Below are positions 26,478-35,634 of a stretch of DNA of 64,000 nucleotides, in pieces. Position numbers and translations under genes: made by a program. Position 1 is the stretch's first letter. Each line of letters starts with the position of its first letter. The notes under the pieces were generated by a model, which was given only the letters and a program-made list of their open reading frames with translations, had not been told where the DNA came from and did not search any database. The stretch covers positions 1 through 64,000 of the forward strand of contig DDTJ01000059.1 of the NCBI GenBank assembly GCA_002344525.1, read 5' to 3'. The DNA is from Akkermansiaceae bacterium UBA2367 (GTDB taxonomy: Bacteria; Verrucomicrobiota; Verrucomicrobiia; Verrucomicrobiales; DEV007).

Positions 26478-27932
26478 ATGGGTGATCTGCCACTTGGTCT
26501 CAGCTTCGACGACGTTCTTCTAACCCCGCAACGCAGCGGGGTACTGCCCGCCGAGGTGGACGTGTCCACCCGTCTCACTGCGGCCATCGGTCTCAACATC
26601 CCCATCCTCTCCTCGGCGATGGACACGGTGACCGAGGACGAACTGGCCATCGCCCTCGCCCGCGAAGGCGGCCTCGGCGTGATCCACCGCAACATGCCCA
26701 TCGGCGAGCAGGCCGACATGGTCGCGAAGGTGAAGCGGTCGGAGAACGCGGTCATCGTCGATCCCTTCACCACCTCCGCCGACATCACTCTCGCCCGCCT
26801 TCAGGAGATCATGCGCGAGAAGGGCGTGAACGGCTTCCCCGTGGTCGATGAAAACCGCGTCCTCGTCGGCATGGTCACGACCCGGGACATCTGGCATGTC
26901 GAGGACGAGAGCGCCCCGGTCTCCTCGGTGATGACCCCGCGCGAGCGGCTCGTCACCGCGCCGCAGGACACGAAGCTCGACGAGGCGAAGCGCATCCTGC
27001 ACCAGAATCGCATCGAGAAGCTTCCCCTCGTCGATGGGCAGGGGCGTCTCGCCGGGCTCATCACGGCGCAGGACATCGAGAAACGCGACCGTTTCCTCAA
27101 CTCTGCGAAGGATGAGAAGGGCCGCCTCCGCGTCGGGGCCGCCATCGGGGTGGGGGAGGATTGCTTCGACCGCGCCCGGGGGGTGATCGAGGCGGGAGCC
27201 GACGCGGTCTTCATCGACGCGGCGACCGGACACACCGAACGCGTCCTCTCCGTGATCGAGCGGCTGCGCAGCGAGTTTTCCACGCCTGTCGTCGCGGGCA
27301 ACGTCGTCACCGCCGAAGGCGCGAGCGACCTGATCTCGGCCGGGGCGGCAGCGGTGAAAGTCGGGGTCGGCCCCGGCTCGATCTGCACGACGCGGGTCAT
27401 CGCTGGCGTGGGCGTGCCGCAATTCACCGCGATCCAAGCGGTGGCCTCGGTCTGCCGGGCCAAGGGCGTGCCGCTGATCGCGGACGGCGGCATCCGCTAC
27501 TCCGGCGACTTCGTCAAGGCGATGGCGGCGGGGGCGGACTTGGTCATGCTGGGATCGCTCCTCGCGGGATGCCGCGAGAGTCCCGGCGCGATGGTCCAGT
27601 CGCAGGGCCGCACTTGGAAGGAGTATCGCGGCATGGGTTCGCTCAAGGCGATGCGCAAAGGTTCCGGCGACCGCTACGGGCAGAATTCCTCGGGCAAGCT
27701 CGTCGCCGAGGGCGTCGAGGCGCGGGTGCCCTACCGGGGGCCGCTCGCCGACACCGTTTTCCAGCTTCTCGGCGGCCTCCGCAGCGGCATGGGCTACGTC
27801 GGGGCCGGCAACCTCGAAGAATTGAGGCAGCGGGCCACCTTCGTCCAGATCACCAGCGGCGGTCTCCGCGAAAGCCACGCCCACGACATCACCATCACCG
27901 AGGAGCCGGTCAACTACCAGCCGGCGAACTGA
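26478..27932 (+). CDS. guaB: Inosine-5-prime-monophosphate dehydrogenase
   Basis: 484 residues. It oxidises IMP to XMP with NAD, the committed step to GMP. The barrel opens with LGLSFDDVLLTPQRSGVLP. Two CBS domains occupy about 95-205 (VTTRDIWHVED, LITAQDIEKRD). The catalytic cysteine is in GVGPGSICTTRVI (about 305). The mobile flap has YRGMGSLKAM and RYGQN. It lies 65 bp upstream of guaA on the same strand; together they turn IMP into GMP, which Gmk then uses. Confidence 0.97.
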   Translation: MGDLPLGLSFDDVLLTPQRSGVLPAEVDVSTRLTAAIGLNIPILSSAMDTVTEDELAIALAREGGLGVIHRNMPIGEQADMVAKVKRSENAVIVDPFTTSADITLARLQEIMREKGVNGFPVVDENRVLVGMVTTRDIWHVEDESAPVSSVMTPRERLVTAPQDTKLDEAKRILHQNRIEKLPLVDGQGRLAGLITAQDIEKRDRFLNSAKDEKGRLRVGAAIGVGEDCFDRARGVIEAGADAVFIDAATGHTERVLSVIERLRSEFSTPVVAGNVVTAEGASDLISAGAAAVKVGVGPGSICTTRVIAGVGVPQFTAIQAVASVCRAKGVPLIADGGIRYSGDFVKAMAAGADLVMLGSLLAGCRESPGAMVQSQGRTWKEYRGMGSLKAMRKGSGDRYGQNSSGKLVAEGVEARVPYRGPLADTVFQLLGGLRSGMGYVGAGNLEELRQRATFVQITSGGLRESHAHDITITEEPVNYQPAN

Positions 27933-27997
27933 CTCCAAGGGCGACCGGGCCTGCCTTTTCCTTTTCACCTTTCACCTTTTACCGCCCTCCGGGCGCT

Positions 27998-29518
27998 ATG
28001 GACCATCCTATCGCCGTCATTGACTTCGGGTCGCAATACACGCAGCTCATCGTGCGCCGCATCCGCGAGCTGGGCTATTTCTCCCGCCTCTACCAGCCGG
28101 GGGAACTCCACGAGACCGGTTCTCCAGCGGCGGTGATCCTCTCGGGGGGGCCGCGCTCGACGCGCGAGCCGGATGCGCCGGACATCGACTTCGACTACCT
28201 CCTCGGCATGGGCGTGCCCGTGCTCGGGGTCTGCTACGGGATGCAGCTCCTGAACCGCAAGTTCGGCGGCGAGGTCGCGCCGGGGAACACGCGGGAGTAC
28301 GGCCCGGCCACCCTCATGGTCGAGCCGGGGGTGGACGGCATTTTCGGGGGGCTCAAGGGTCATTCGCAGATCTGGATGAGCCACTCCGACACCGTCAGCG
28401 TTCTGCCCGGAGGCTGCGAGGTGACGGGGCGAAACCTCGACGGCATCCCCGTGGCCTTGAAATGGAACGAGCGATTCCACGGCATCCAGTTCCACCCCGA
28501 GGTCTCGCACACGAAGGAGGGCGTCGAGATCCTGAAGAACTTCCTCTCCCTCGCCAAGGATCTGCCGAAGTTCAAGATCGCCTCCTTCAAAGACGAACTC
28601 GTCGAGCGCGTCCGCAGGGAAGTCGCAGGGCGCAAGGTCGTCTGCGGGGTCTCCGGCGGGGTCGATTCCTCGGTGCTCGCCGCCCTGCTCCATGAGGCGA
28701 AGATCGATACCCGCAATCTCTTCGTCGATACCGGCCTCCTCCGCGCGGACGAGGCGGCGGAGGTGCAGTCCCTCTTCCGCGAGGTCGGCATCGAGATCGA
28801 GACCATCGACGCGTCGGAGCGCTTCCTCACCGCCCTCGCCGGGGTGGCCGATCCCGAGGAAAAGCGCCGCATCATCGGACGACTCTTCGTCGAGGTCTTC
28901 TTCGACGCGGTCGGCGAGGATGTCGAACTGCTCGCCCAAGGCACTCTCTACCCCGACGTGATTGAGAGCGCCACGAGCGGCTCCATCGCCTCGACCATCA
29001 AGACCCACCACAACCGGGTGGACCGTATCATGCAGTTGAAAGGAGAGGGTCGGGTCATCGAGCCGCTCGACGAACTCTTCAAAGACGAGGTGCGCGAACT
29101 CGGCCGTGTCCTCGGCCTGCCCGAACGCGTCGTGGGACGGCATCCCTTCCCCGGCCCCGGTCTCGCGGTGCGCTGCCCCGGCGAGGTCACGGCGGAGAAG
29201 CTGGAGATCATCCGTCAGGCGGACAAGATCTACATCGACCTGCTGCGGCAGCGGCATTGGTACGACGCCGTGTGGCAGGCCTACGCCGCCCTCATCCCAG
29301 TGAAGACGGTGGGGGTGAAAGGCGACGAGCGCAGCTACGAATACGCTCTCAGCCTGCGGGCCGTCACGAGCGAGGACGCCATGACCGCCGAATGGGTGCA
29401 TCTGCCCTACGAACTGCTCGCCGAGATCTCCAACCGCATCCTCAACGAAGTGCCGGGCATCAACCGCGTCCTCTACGACATCTCGACGAAGCCGCCCGCG
29501 AGCATCGAGTGGGAGTAG
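27998..29518 (+). CDS. guaA: GMP synthase (glutamine-hydrolysing)
   Basis: 506 residues. The N-terminal class I amidotransferase domain has Cys in GVCYGMQLL and His/Glu in FHPEVSHT. The ATP-pyrophosphatase domain has the P-loop VSGGVDSSVLAALL (about 220). The dimerisation domain ends IEWE as in most GuaA. It aminates XMP to GMP. ATG 27998 is used because the open frame upstream overlaps guaB. The gap from guaB has a pyrimidine-rich iteration (TTTTCACCTTTCACC). Confidence 0.97.
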   Translation: MDHPIAVIDFGSQYTQLIVRRIRELGYFSRLYQPGELHETGSPAAVILSGGPRSTREPDAPDIDFDYLLGMGVPVLGVCYGMQLLNRKFGGEVAPGNTREYGPATLMVEPGVDGIFGGLKGHSQIWMSHSDTVSVLPGGCEVTGRNLDGIPVALKWNERFHGIQFHPEVSHTKEGVEILKNFLSLAKDLPKFKIASFKDELVERVRREVAGRKVVCGVSGGVDSSVLAALLHEAKIDTRNLFVDTGLLRADEAAEVQSLFREVGIEIETIDASERFLTALAGVADPEEKRRIIGRLFVEVFFDAVGEDVELLAQGTLYPDVIESATSGSIASTIKTHHNRVDRIMQLKGEGRVIEPLDELFKDEVRELGRVLGLPERVVGRHPFPGPGLAVRCPGEVTAEKLEIIRQADKIYIDLLRQRHWYDAVWQAYAALIPVKTVGVKGDERSYEYALSLRAVTSEDAMTAEWVHLPYELLAEISNRILNEVPGINRVLYDISTKPPASIEWE

Positions 29519-29526
29519 GGGGAACA

Positions 29527-29548
29527 AAGCGCGGACATGTCCGCGCTT
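29527..29548. terminator. Perfect palindrome between convergent guaA and PPC genes
   Basis: A 22-bp perfect palindrome with arms AAGCGCGGACA / TGTCCGCGCTT lies between the two convergent stop codons (29518 and 29561). It may serve as a bidirectional terminator. It also resembles GCGCGGACA-type dispersed repeats; a related hairpin occurs at 56173-56190. Confidence 0.55.
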
Positions 29549-29560
29549 GAAAGACCAAAC

Positions 29561-31105
29561 TCAATCCTTCTTCTCCGCCCCATCCTTCTTCTCCTCCGCT
29601 TTCGCCCCTTCCTCCTCCTTCGCTGGCGGCATCGGCGGCAGGGTCAGCCAGAGGTCGGGGAACTCGTCGATGGCGTAGGGACCTCGGTAGTTGTCGTCCT
29701 TGAAGGAGAAGACCACCGTCCGCGCCAAGGTGCCGCCTTCCTTTGCCTCTTTCGCCACGAGGCGGATGGGGCCGTCGAAGGCGGGGGCGTCGGGCTTGGC
29801 GTCGAGCTTCAGGACGAAGTCGCCGTTCTTTTCGGGAACCTTGTCGGGCGCGACGAGAAAGATCGTTCCGGGCAATCCTTCGGCGGAGAGGGCCAGCTCC
29901 CCTTCGTGCCCGTGGAGACGGGTCAGGGTGATCTTGATCTCCAGCGCTTTCCCGCGTTCCATGGGGTAGGTGTTCTTGTCGGCGGTCAGCCTGAAATCGG
30001 GCTGGGGCGGCGCGGCGCTGAGGCGGTAGCGCATCCCCCCCCCTCCGCGTCCGTAGCGGTCGGCCACCTCGATGCCATATTCGCCGTCCTCGGCCACGGT
30101 CCAGAGATACTCCGGATCGGGCGAGCCGCCCGTGTCGTCCTCCCTCCGGATTTCGGAGCCGTCCGGCTTCAGGAGGCGAAGGACGGGGTCGATGGGGAAA
30201 CCGAGGGTGCGCCCCTCGACGCGGACGAGGAGCTTGTCGCCCTTTTTCGCGGTCACGGGATGGCGGTTCGCGACGCCTGGCTCCTTCAGCGTGGCGGCCA
30301 ACGGCGTCCCTGGCGTCAAGGCTGGAGCGGCGCTGTCGGATCCGGGGTCGGCGGGGCGGAGGCGGGCGGGAATGTCCTCCGGCTTCAAAGCGAGATGCAG
30401 CCGGTAGTGGATGTTTTTCGAGCCGACATAGGCCACGTTCACGGAGGGGGGATGGGAGAAGCCGACGAGGGCGAGCAGATAGTCTCCAGCCTCCGGCGCA
30501 GCGAAGACGAGCGTGGGATCGAGGTTCGCCGCTCCATCGTGGACGAGGGCGAGGCGGTTGCCTTGGGCGTCGTACAGGTGCAGGGCGGGATCGACGAGGG
30601 AGCGCAACCCGTAGGCCTCGACGCGGGCATGGAGGGTCTCGCCTTTCTCCAGAGCGATGCGCCAGGCGTCGAGTTCGCCACTGGCGGAGAAGGTGCCGTT
30701 GACGACGCAGGGCAGCTTCGTCCGGTCGAGGGGGGCGGCCCCGCCGAGGGTGTTGCCGTCCTTGTCCTCATCGACCAGCTCGGTCTGCGTGCCGACGACG
30801 AAGATCGCGGGGGCGCTCGCGCCTTCGGCGTTGTGGACGCGCAGGAGCACGGGGCCGACCGGGGCGGAGGGATCGATCTTGAGCTTCCCCGTGCCGGGCT
30901 TCTCCGGGTCGGGGGTGAAGGCGAAGCCCTTTTCCGAGAACCAGACGGCGCAGGGCCAAGGTTCGAACTTGCCCAAGAGGGTCAGGTCGACCTCCGAACC
31001 CTGTCGACCGCCGGGAGGGAAGACCGACTCCAGCGTCGGCGGGGCCGCAAGCGCGAGGAGCGGCGACATCACGAGCGCGAGGACGATGGCGGGTCCGCGC
31101 TTCAC
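29561..31105 (-). CDS. Secreted protein with pre-peptidase C-terminal-like (PPC) domains
   Basis: 514 residues with a Sec signal peptide (ALVMSPLLALAAPPT). Ig-like and PPC-type beta domains follow. They are recognisable as FSASGELDAWRIALEKGETL ... LVDPALHLYDAQGNRLA (about 140-190) and a second copy near GDKLLVRVEGRTLGFPIDPVLRLLKPDG (split here; about 280-310). The C-terminus is Lys/Glu-rich and low complexity. Such proteins sit beside DUF1501 genes in Planctomycetes and Verrucomicrobia, as here (4 bp gap), and are thought to act at the cell surface. No catalytic motif is seen. Confidence 0.8.
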   Translation of the reverse strand: MKRGPAIVLALVMSPLLALAAPPTLESVFPPGGRQGSEVDLTLLGKFEPWPCAVWFSEKGFAFTPDPEKPGTGKLKIDPSAPVGPVLLRVHNAEGASAPAIFVVGTQTELVDEDKDGNTLGGAAPLDRTKLPCVVNGTFSASGELDAWRIALEKGETLHARVEAYGLRSLVDPALHLYDAQGNRLALVHDGAANLDPTLVFAAPEAGDYLLALVGFSHPPSVNVAYVGSKNIHYRLHLALKPEDIPARLRPADPGSDSAAPALTPGTPLAATLKEPGVANRHPVTAKKGDKLLVRVEGRTLGFPIDPVLRLLKPDGSEIRREDDTGGSPDPEYLWTVAEDGEYGIEVADRYGRGGGGMRYRLSAAPPQPDFRLTADKNTYPMERGKALEIKITLTRLHGHEGELALSAEGLPGTIFLVAPDKVPEKNGDFVLKLDAKPDAPAFDGPIRLVAKEAKEGGTLARTVVFSFKDDNYRGPYAIDEFPDLWLTLPPMPPAKEEEGAKAEEKKDGAEKKD

Positions 31106-31109
31106 GGGA

Positions 31110-32468
31110 TCAGGCGAAAAGCTCCTTGATGAGGCGGCCCTTGTTGACGAGCTGGATGGGACGGTTGTTCGTGTCGTGCAGGACCGTCGCCGGGTCGACG
31201 CCCATCTTCGTGTAGAGGCTCGCGGCGAAGTCCTCGGGGGCGTAGATGTTCTCGTTGGCGTAGTAGCCCTTCACGTCGGTGGCCCCGACGATCTGCCCGC
31301 CGGGGATGCCGGCCCCGGCCATGAGCACGCTCATGGCGAAGGACCAGTGGTCGCGGCCCCCGTCTTTGTTGATCTTCGGGGTGCGGCCGAATTCGCCGAG
31401 CAGGACGACCATGGTCTTCTCCAGCGTGCCGCGCTCGGCGAGATCCTGTAAGAGGGCGCTGACGCCGATATCGACCCGCTCGGCCTTGTCCTTCTTGTAA
31501 TTTGTGAACAGATCGCGGTGGTCGTCCCAGCCTCCGTTGTAGACGGTGACGAAGGGCACGCCGACCTCGGTGAGGCGGCGGGCGAGGAGGAGGCGCTGAC
31601 CGAAGTCGTTGCGGCCATACTGCTCGCGCGTTTTCTCCGGTTCGAGCGAGATGTCGAAGGCCTTCTGCGCCTCGTCGGAGGTCACGAGGTCGAAGGCGCG
31701 GGCGTAGTATTCGTCGAAGGAGACGGCGGGATCCGCAGCCGCCGTGTCGGTGATGCGGCGCATCGTGTCGAGGGAGCGGCGCAGCTCGACGCGGGATTTG
31801 GCGCGGCCCTCCTCGATCGTCTTCGGCAGGGTGACGTCGCGGACGCGGAAGTTCTTGCCCTCGGGACTGTCGGCGATGACGAAAGGCGCGTGTTGCGCCC
31901 CGAGGAAGTTCGGCCCGCCCGAGCGCGCGACGCGCGGGGTGGAGATGTAGGCGGGCAGGCCGTGCGGGACGCGGCGGTGGTGGCTCACGACCGAGCCGAA
32001 GCTGGGGTGGAAGGTGACGTAGGCCCCGCAGCCGACCGGGACGGGGGTCGGTGCCCCGGTCATGAGGTAGTGGTTGCCCGCCCCGTGATTGTTCTGCACA
32101 TGGGCGATGGAGCGGACCACGGTGAAGAGGTCGAAAGTCTTCGCGAGCTTGGGGAACTTGTCCGAGAAATGGACGCCGGGCACGGTCGTGGGCACGGTGC
32201 CGAACTCACCCCGGATCTCCGAGGGCGCGTCGGGCTTGGGATCGAAGGTCTCGTAGTGCGAGGGGCCGCCGTCGAGCCAGATGAAGATGCAGCGGGTGTC
32301 GGATGCGGGGACGACCGGGCCGCCCGTTGCGGGACCAGCCGCCGCAGAGGCGGCGCGCAGGCCGAGCATCTGCGTCAGCCCGAGGCCCCCGAGGGCGCCG
32401 AGCCCAGTCTGGATGAAATCGCGCCGGGCAACGCCCTCGCAGTTCCGCATGAGTCCTTGACGATTCAT
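31110..32468 (-). CDS. DUF1501 domain-containing, Tat-exported protein
   Basis: 452 residues from ATG 32468; another ATG at 32450 is possible. The Tat motif is VARRDFIQTGLGALGGLG. The fold is alkaline-phosphatase-like with the DUF1501 hallmarks IFIWLDGGPSHYETFDPKPD, NNHGAGNHYLMTG, VYNGGWDDHRDLFTN, LLGEFGRTPKIN and GGRDHWSFAMS. Usually a DUF1549/DUF1553 cytochrome precedes it. That partner is missing here, but a small c-heme lipoprotein is encoded at 38.7 kb. Substrate unknown. It is probably transcribed with the PPC gene. Confidence 0.9.
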   Translation of the reverse strand: MNRQGLMRNCEGVARRDFIQTGLGALGGLGLTQMLGLRAASAAAGPATGGPVVPASDTRCIFIWLDGGPSHYETFDPKPDAPSEIRGEFGTVPTTVPGVHFSDKFPKLAKTFDLFTVVRSIAHVQNNHGAGNHYLMTGAPTPVPVGCGAYVTFHPSFGSVVSHHRRVPHGLPAYISTPRVARSGGPNFLGAQHAPFVIADSPEGKNFRVRDVTLPKTIEEGRAKSRVELRRSLDTMRRITDTAAADPAVSFDEYYARAFDLVTSDEAQKAFDISLEPEKTREQYGRNDFGQRLLLARRLTEVGVPFVTVYNGGWDDHRDLFTNYKKDKAERVDIGVSALLQDLAERGTLEKTMVVLLGEFGRTPKINKDGGRDHWSFAMSVLMAGAGIPGGQIVGATDVKGYYANENIYAPEDFAASLYTKMGVDPATVLHDTNNRPIQLVNKGRLIKELFA

Positions 32469-32556
32469 ACGGAGAAGGTTGCGGCAATCCGGGTCATCGG
32501 CAACACGCGTCATCGCGGGCGGGCGACACGAAGTGGCCAGCCGACCCGGGCGCTGC

Positions 32557-32967
32557 TCAATGGCAGCCGCACCCGCCGCCGCCGCAACAGCCACCGGAGA
32601 GTTCGTCGGGTTCGGGGAGGCGTCCGAGTTCGAGGGTCTTGCCGACGAGACGGGAGACTTGGGTGACGATGCCGTTGAGGGTTTCCTCGGCGTCGAGGAA
32701 ACCGGAGGTGACGGGGTTTTCACGTAGGGCCTCGTGGGCCTCGTCGTAGCCGTCGATGTCGACTTGGGTCAAGTCGCCGGCGTGCTGTTTCTGGTGGAGG
32801 CGCTCGCCGAGCTTGGTGAAGTCGCGGTAGGCGGTCTGGGCGGACGCGTCTTGGAAAAAGGCGTCGATTTTCGCCGCATTGTCCCGGTATTCGCCGGATT
32901 GGAGGATGAGGGTGCAAAGCTCGCGGGCTTTGTCGAGGATGGCCGAATTGGGGGACAGGGTTTCCAT
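32557..32967 (-). CDS. YlbF/YmcA-like protein with Cys/His-rich tail
   Basis: 136 residues. The helical core (KARELCTLILQSGEY, then GYDEAHEALRENP) matches the YlbF/YmcA (DUF964) family, members of which help RNA processing and competence in Bacillus. The last residues, GGCCGGGGCGCH, are a Gly/Cys/His tail that could bind a metal or Fe-S cluster, a feature also known in some YlbF-like proteins. ATG 32967 is used. It is 88 bp upstream of the DUF1501 gene on the same strand. Confidence 0.75.
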   Translation of the reverse strand: METLSPNSAILDKARELCTLILQSGEYRDNAAKIDAFFQDASAQTAYRDFTKLGERLHQKQHAGDLTQVDIDGYDEAHEALRENPVTSGFLDAEETLNGIVTQVSRLVGKTLELGRLPEPDELSGGCCGGGGCGCH

Positions 32968-33049
32968 GGCGGGGAATTTCGCGCCTTTTCCCCCGATCAC
33001 AAGCGGGGATCGCAGGGGGCGGGGCACGGGTGTTTCGGGGACGTCCAGT

Positions 33050-33113
33050 CCGCGCTCAATGAGCGCGGCTGCAGCGATGATGCGAAATCTGTGGCCGAGG
33101 TCACTAACCTCGG
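33050..33113. repeat. BIME-like pair of palindromic units, copy 2
   Basis: Inverted unit at 33050-33074 (CCGCGCTCAATGAGCGCGG plus CTGCAG) and direct unit at 33089-33113 (CTGTGGCCGAGGTCACTAACCTCGG in two blocks). The following linker to 33147 resembles the linker of the copy at 20139-20212 in inverse orientation, with TCGAACGTCGA and GTCCGATCCGCC. The matched part ends within a few bases of the protease stop codon at 33144. Confidence 0.8.
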
Positions 33114-33143
33114 TCGAACGTCGAGAAAGCGTCCGATCCGCCC

Positions 33144-35498
33144 TCAGTTCGCCTCGCCTGCGCCCTTTGCTTGGATGGGTACGGTCTTTTCTCGCAGCTC
33201 CGGCTTGGCCTCGGAGATATTCACGGGCTTGCCAGTCTTGCCGACGGCGATGAGATCCTGAAGGACACGCAGGGTCTCGCGCTCGTAGGGGCCGAGTTTG
33301 TGGGGGTATTCGAGGAGCTTGTCATCGGGGTTCTCCTCTTCCTCCGCCGCTCCGCGCGACATGCCGCTGAGCTGCTCCTCGGAAAGCTCGTCCCGCAAGA
33401 CTAGTTTTTCGTCGAGGACGTTGTCTTGGGTGAGCTTGTAGATGGTGAAGAGGCCCTTCTCGGCTTCCCGCACCGAGGCGAAGTATTCGATCTGCCTTTT
33501 GCGGCGGGCCTCGTTCTCGGCCTCGACCTTGGCGGTCTCCTCGTTGCGCTTGGCGAGGTTCAGGGAGACGGTGTTCCTCTCGATGCGCGCCCTCTCCTCG
33601 GCGATGTCCTTGAGGATGTATTCGAAGTCGCGGCCCGAGGCGACACGGGCCTCGGAGGCCTTTTGCAAGGTCTCGTAGTCGATCGACTTCTCGAAGAAAG
33701 GCAGGTAGCGGCTCGGCGCGATGGGATCGACGACGAGGGCGTTGGGCAGGGAGCCTTCGCCGATCTCGGCGATGTCGAGCATGGAGGGCAGGCGGATCTC
33801 GGGCACGACGCCGTGGCGCTGGGTGGAGTGGCCGTTGATGCGGTAGAAGGTCTGGATGGTCAGCTTCAGGGCGCCTTCCTGTTCGGGACGGGGGGCGAAA
33901 GGCAGGGAGAGCTTTTGCGAAAGGACGGGGCGGAGCTGCTGCACCGTGCCTTTGCCGAAGGTCGATTCGTCGCCGACGATGAGGGCGCGGCCGTAGTCCT
34001 GCAGGGCGGCGGCGAAAATCTCCGATGCCGAGGCGCTGGCGTGGTTCACGAGGACGATGAGGGGGCCGCTGTAGACCGCCTCGCCGCTGCGCGAATACTT
34101 CTGGTCGCGGTTGCCGCGCCAGTCGAGGGACTGGACCACGGGGCCCTTGCGGATGAAGAGCCCGGTCATGTTGATGGCCTCCTCCAAGGAGCCGCCACCG
34201 TTGTCGCGCAAGTCGATGACGAGGCCGTCGATCTTCTCGATGGTGAGGCGGATGAGGAGGCGGCGCACATCGGCGGTGGTGCTGGTCTGGCCCCCGTCCA
34301 TGTCGGCGTAGAAGGAGGGCAGGGTGATCCAACCCAACTTCTGCTCGGCCCCGGAGGGATCCCTCGTGGTGACGAGGTCGGCGGTGGCGAGGCTGTCCTT
34401 CAGGTCGACCTTGTCCCGCAGGATGTCGATGAGGTCGACCTCGCCGGGTTTGCCGGAGGGGACCACCTTCAGCCGCACCACGGAGCCGATCTCGCCGCGG
34501 ATGAGATCGACGATGTCGGAGAGCTTCATCTCGACGACGTCCACGAATTCGCCCTCGGCTCCTTGGGCCACGCCGATGACGCGATCCTTGGATTTGAGCT
34601 TGCCGACCTTGTAGGCGGGTCCGCCCACGACGAGGCCCTCGATGGTGGCCCCGCCCTGGTCCTCGTCCTTCTGCAGCATTGCCCCGATCCCGGTCAGGGA
34701 TTTGTTCATCCCGATGCGGAAGTTGTCGTACTGCTGCTGCGAGAAATACTCCGAATGCGGGTCGTAGGCGGCGGCGATGGCCTTGATGAAAATGGCGGCG
34801 ACGTCCACGGTGGTGTTCTCCTTGACCCGCTTGAGGATGCGGTCGTAGCGGTCGGCGACCTTTTCGTAGATCGATTTCTCCGGCTTGGCCCCCTCCTTGG
34901 CGGGTTTCGGGGCCTCGCCCGACTTGGCGGCTTTCCCGGCCTCCTTGGCTTTTTTCTTCTCAAGGGCTTCGGCGATGAGCTTCTCGCGGATGAGGTCGCC
35001 CTCGATGAGGTTGCGCCAGAGCTGGTCGTGCTCCGCGCCCGCCTTGGCCCAATCGGATTTCTTACGAGAGATCTCGACGGAACGGTCGGAGTCGTAGGTG
35101 AAAGCTCCCGGCACAGCGAGTTTCTTGGCCATCTCGACGCGGTCGCGGATGCGCTCCTCGTAGACGGCGAAGATCTCGTAGGCGGCGGGGATGCCGCCCT
35201 TGCGGACTTGGTCGTCGATTTGGGAGAGGTATTTCGTTTCGAAGCCCTCGATGTCCTCCTTCGTGAAATAGACGCGGCTGTAGTCGAGCGACTCAAGGTA
35301 GGAGGCGAGAGTCTTCGCGGACATTTCGTCGTCGAACTTCTGCCGTAGGAAATGCTCGTCCTCCAGCATCCCGACGACTCGCAGGGCGAGGTCGCCGTAC
35401 TGGGTCTGGTCCTGGCCGACGGCGGGCGGGGAGAGGACGATGGCGGGCAGGGTCGCGAGGACTGCGAGAAGGATCGGTGGGAGTTTCGCCGAGGCCAT
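33144..35498 (-). CDS. Carboxy-terminal processing (tail-specific) protease, Prc type
   Basis: 784 residues, similar to large Gram-negative Prc rather than short CtpA. It has a signal peptide (LLAVLATLPAIVLSPPAVG), a long N-terminal helical lid (DDEMSAKTLASYLESLDYSR), a PDZ domain (about 280-370, LVVGGPAYKVGKLKSKDRV) and the S41 protease core with Ser in HASASASEIFAAALQ and Lys in STFGKGTVQQL. The C-terminal domain (DUF3340-like) is rich in Glu/Lys. It degrades or trims periplasmic proteins. An insert around 185-215 is a Lys/Ala/Pro-rich linker. Confidence 0.93.
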   Translation of the reverse strand: MASAKLPPILLAVLATLPAIVLSPPAVGQDQTQYGDLALRVVGMLEDEHFLRQKFDDEMSAKTLASYLESLDYSRVYFTKEDIEGFETKYLSQIDDQVRKGGIPAAYEIFAVYEERIRDRVEMAKKLAVPGAFTYDSDRSVEISRKKSDWAKAGAEHDQLWRNLIEGDLIREKLIAEALEKKKAKEAGKAAKSGEAPKPAKEGAKPEKSIYEKVADRYDRILKRVKENTTVDVAAIFIKAIAAAYDPHSEYFSQQQYDNFRIGMNKSLTGIGAMLQKDEDQGGATIEGLVVGGPAYKVGKLKSKDRVIGVAQGAEGEFVDVVEMKLSDIVDLIRGEIGSVVRLKVVPSGKPGEVDLIDILRDKVDLKDSLATADLVTTRDPSGAEQKLGWITLPSFYADMDGGQTSTTADVRRLLIRLTIEKIDGLVIDLRDNGGGSLEEAINMTGLFIRKGPVVQSLDWRGNRDQKYSRSGEAVYSGPLIVLVNHASASASEIFAAALQDYGRALIVGDESTFGKGTVQQLRPVLSQKLSLPFAPRPEQEGALKLTIQTFYRINGHSTQRHGVVPEIRLPSMLDIAEIGEGSLPNALVVDPIAPSRYLPFFEKSIDYETLQKASEARVASGRDFEYILKDIAEERARIERNTVSLNLAKRNEETAKVEAENEARRKRQIEYFASVREAEKGLFTIYKLTQDNVLDEKLVLRDELSEEQLSGMSRGAAEEEENPDDKLLEYPHKLGPYERETLRVLQDLIAVGKTGKPVNISEAKPELREKTVPIQAKGAGEAN

Positions 35499-35634
35499 GG
35501 GGAGGAGGAAGTCTGGGTGTGCGTGTCCGTGTCTGACCCCTGTTGGGAGGACGGAACGGCAGGTATTCTACACTGAAACGGAGGCGGCGAAAAGCCTTTT
35601 GTCGGACGCAACACGGATGGTCGAGGCCGAACAG

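Noticed and set aside
29527..29548. Perfect palindrome as a transcription-factor operator
   Set aside because: It sits between two convergent stops, where a terminator or dispersed repeat is more likely than an operator.
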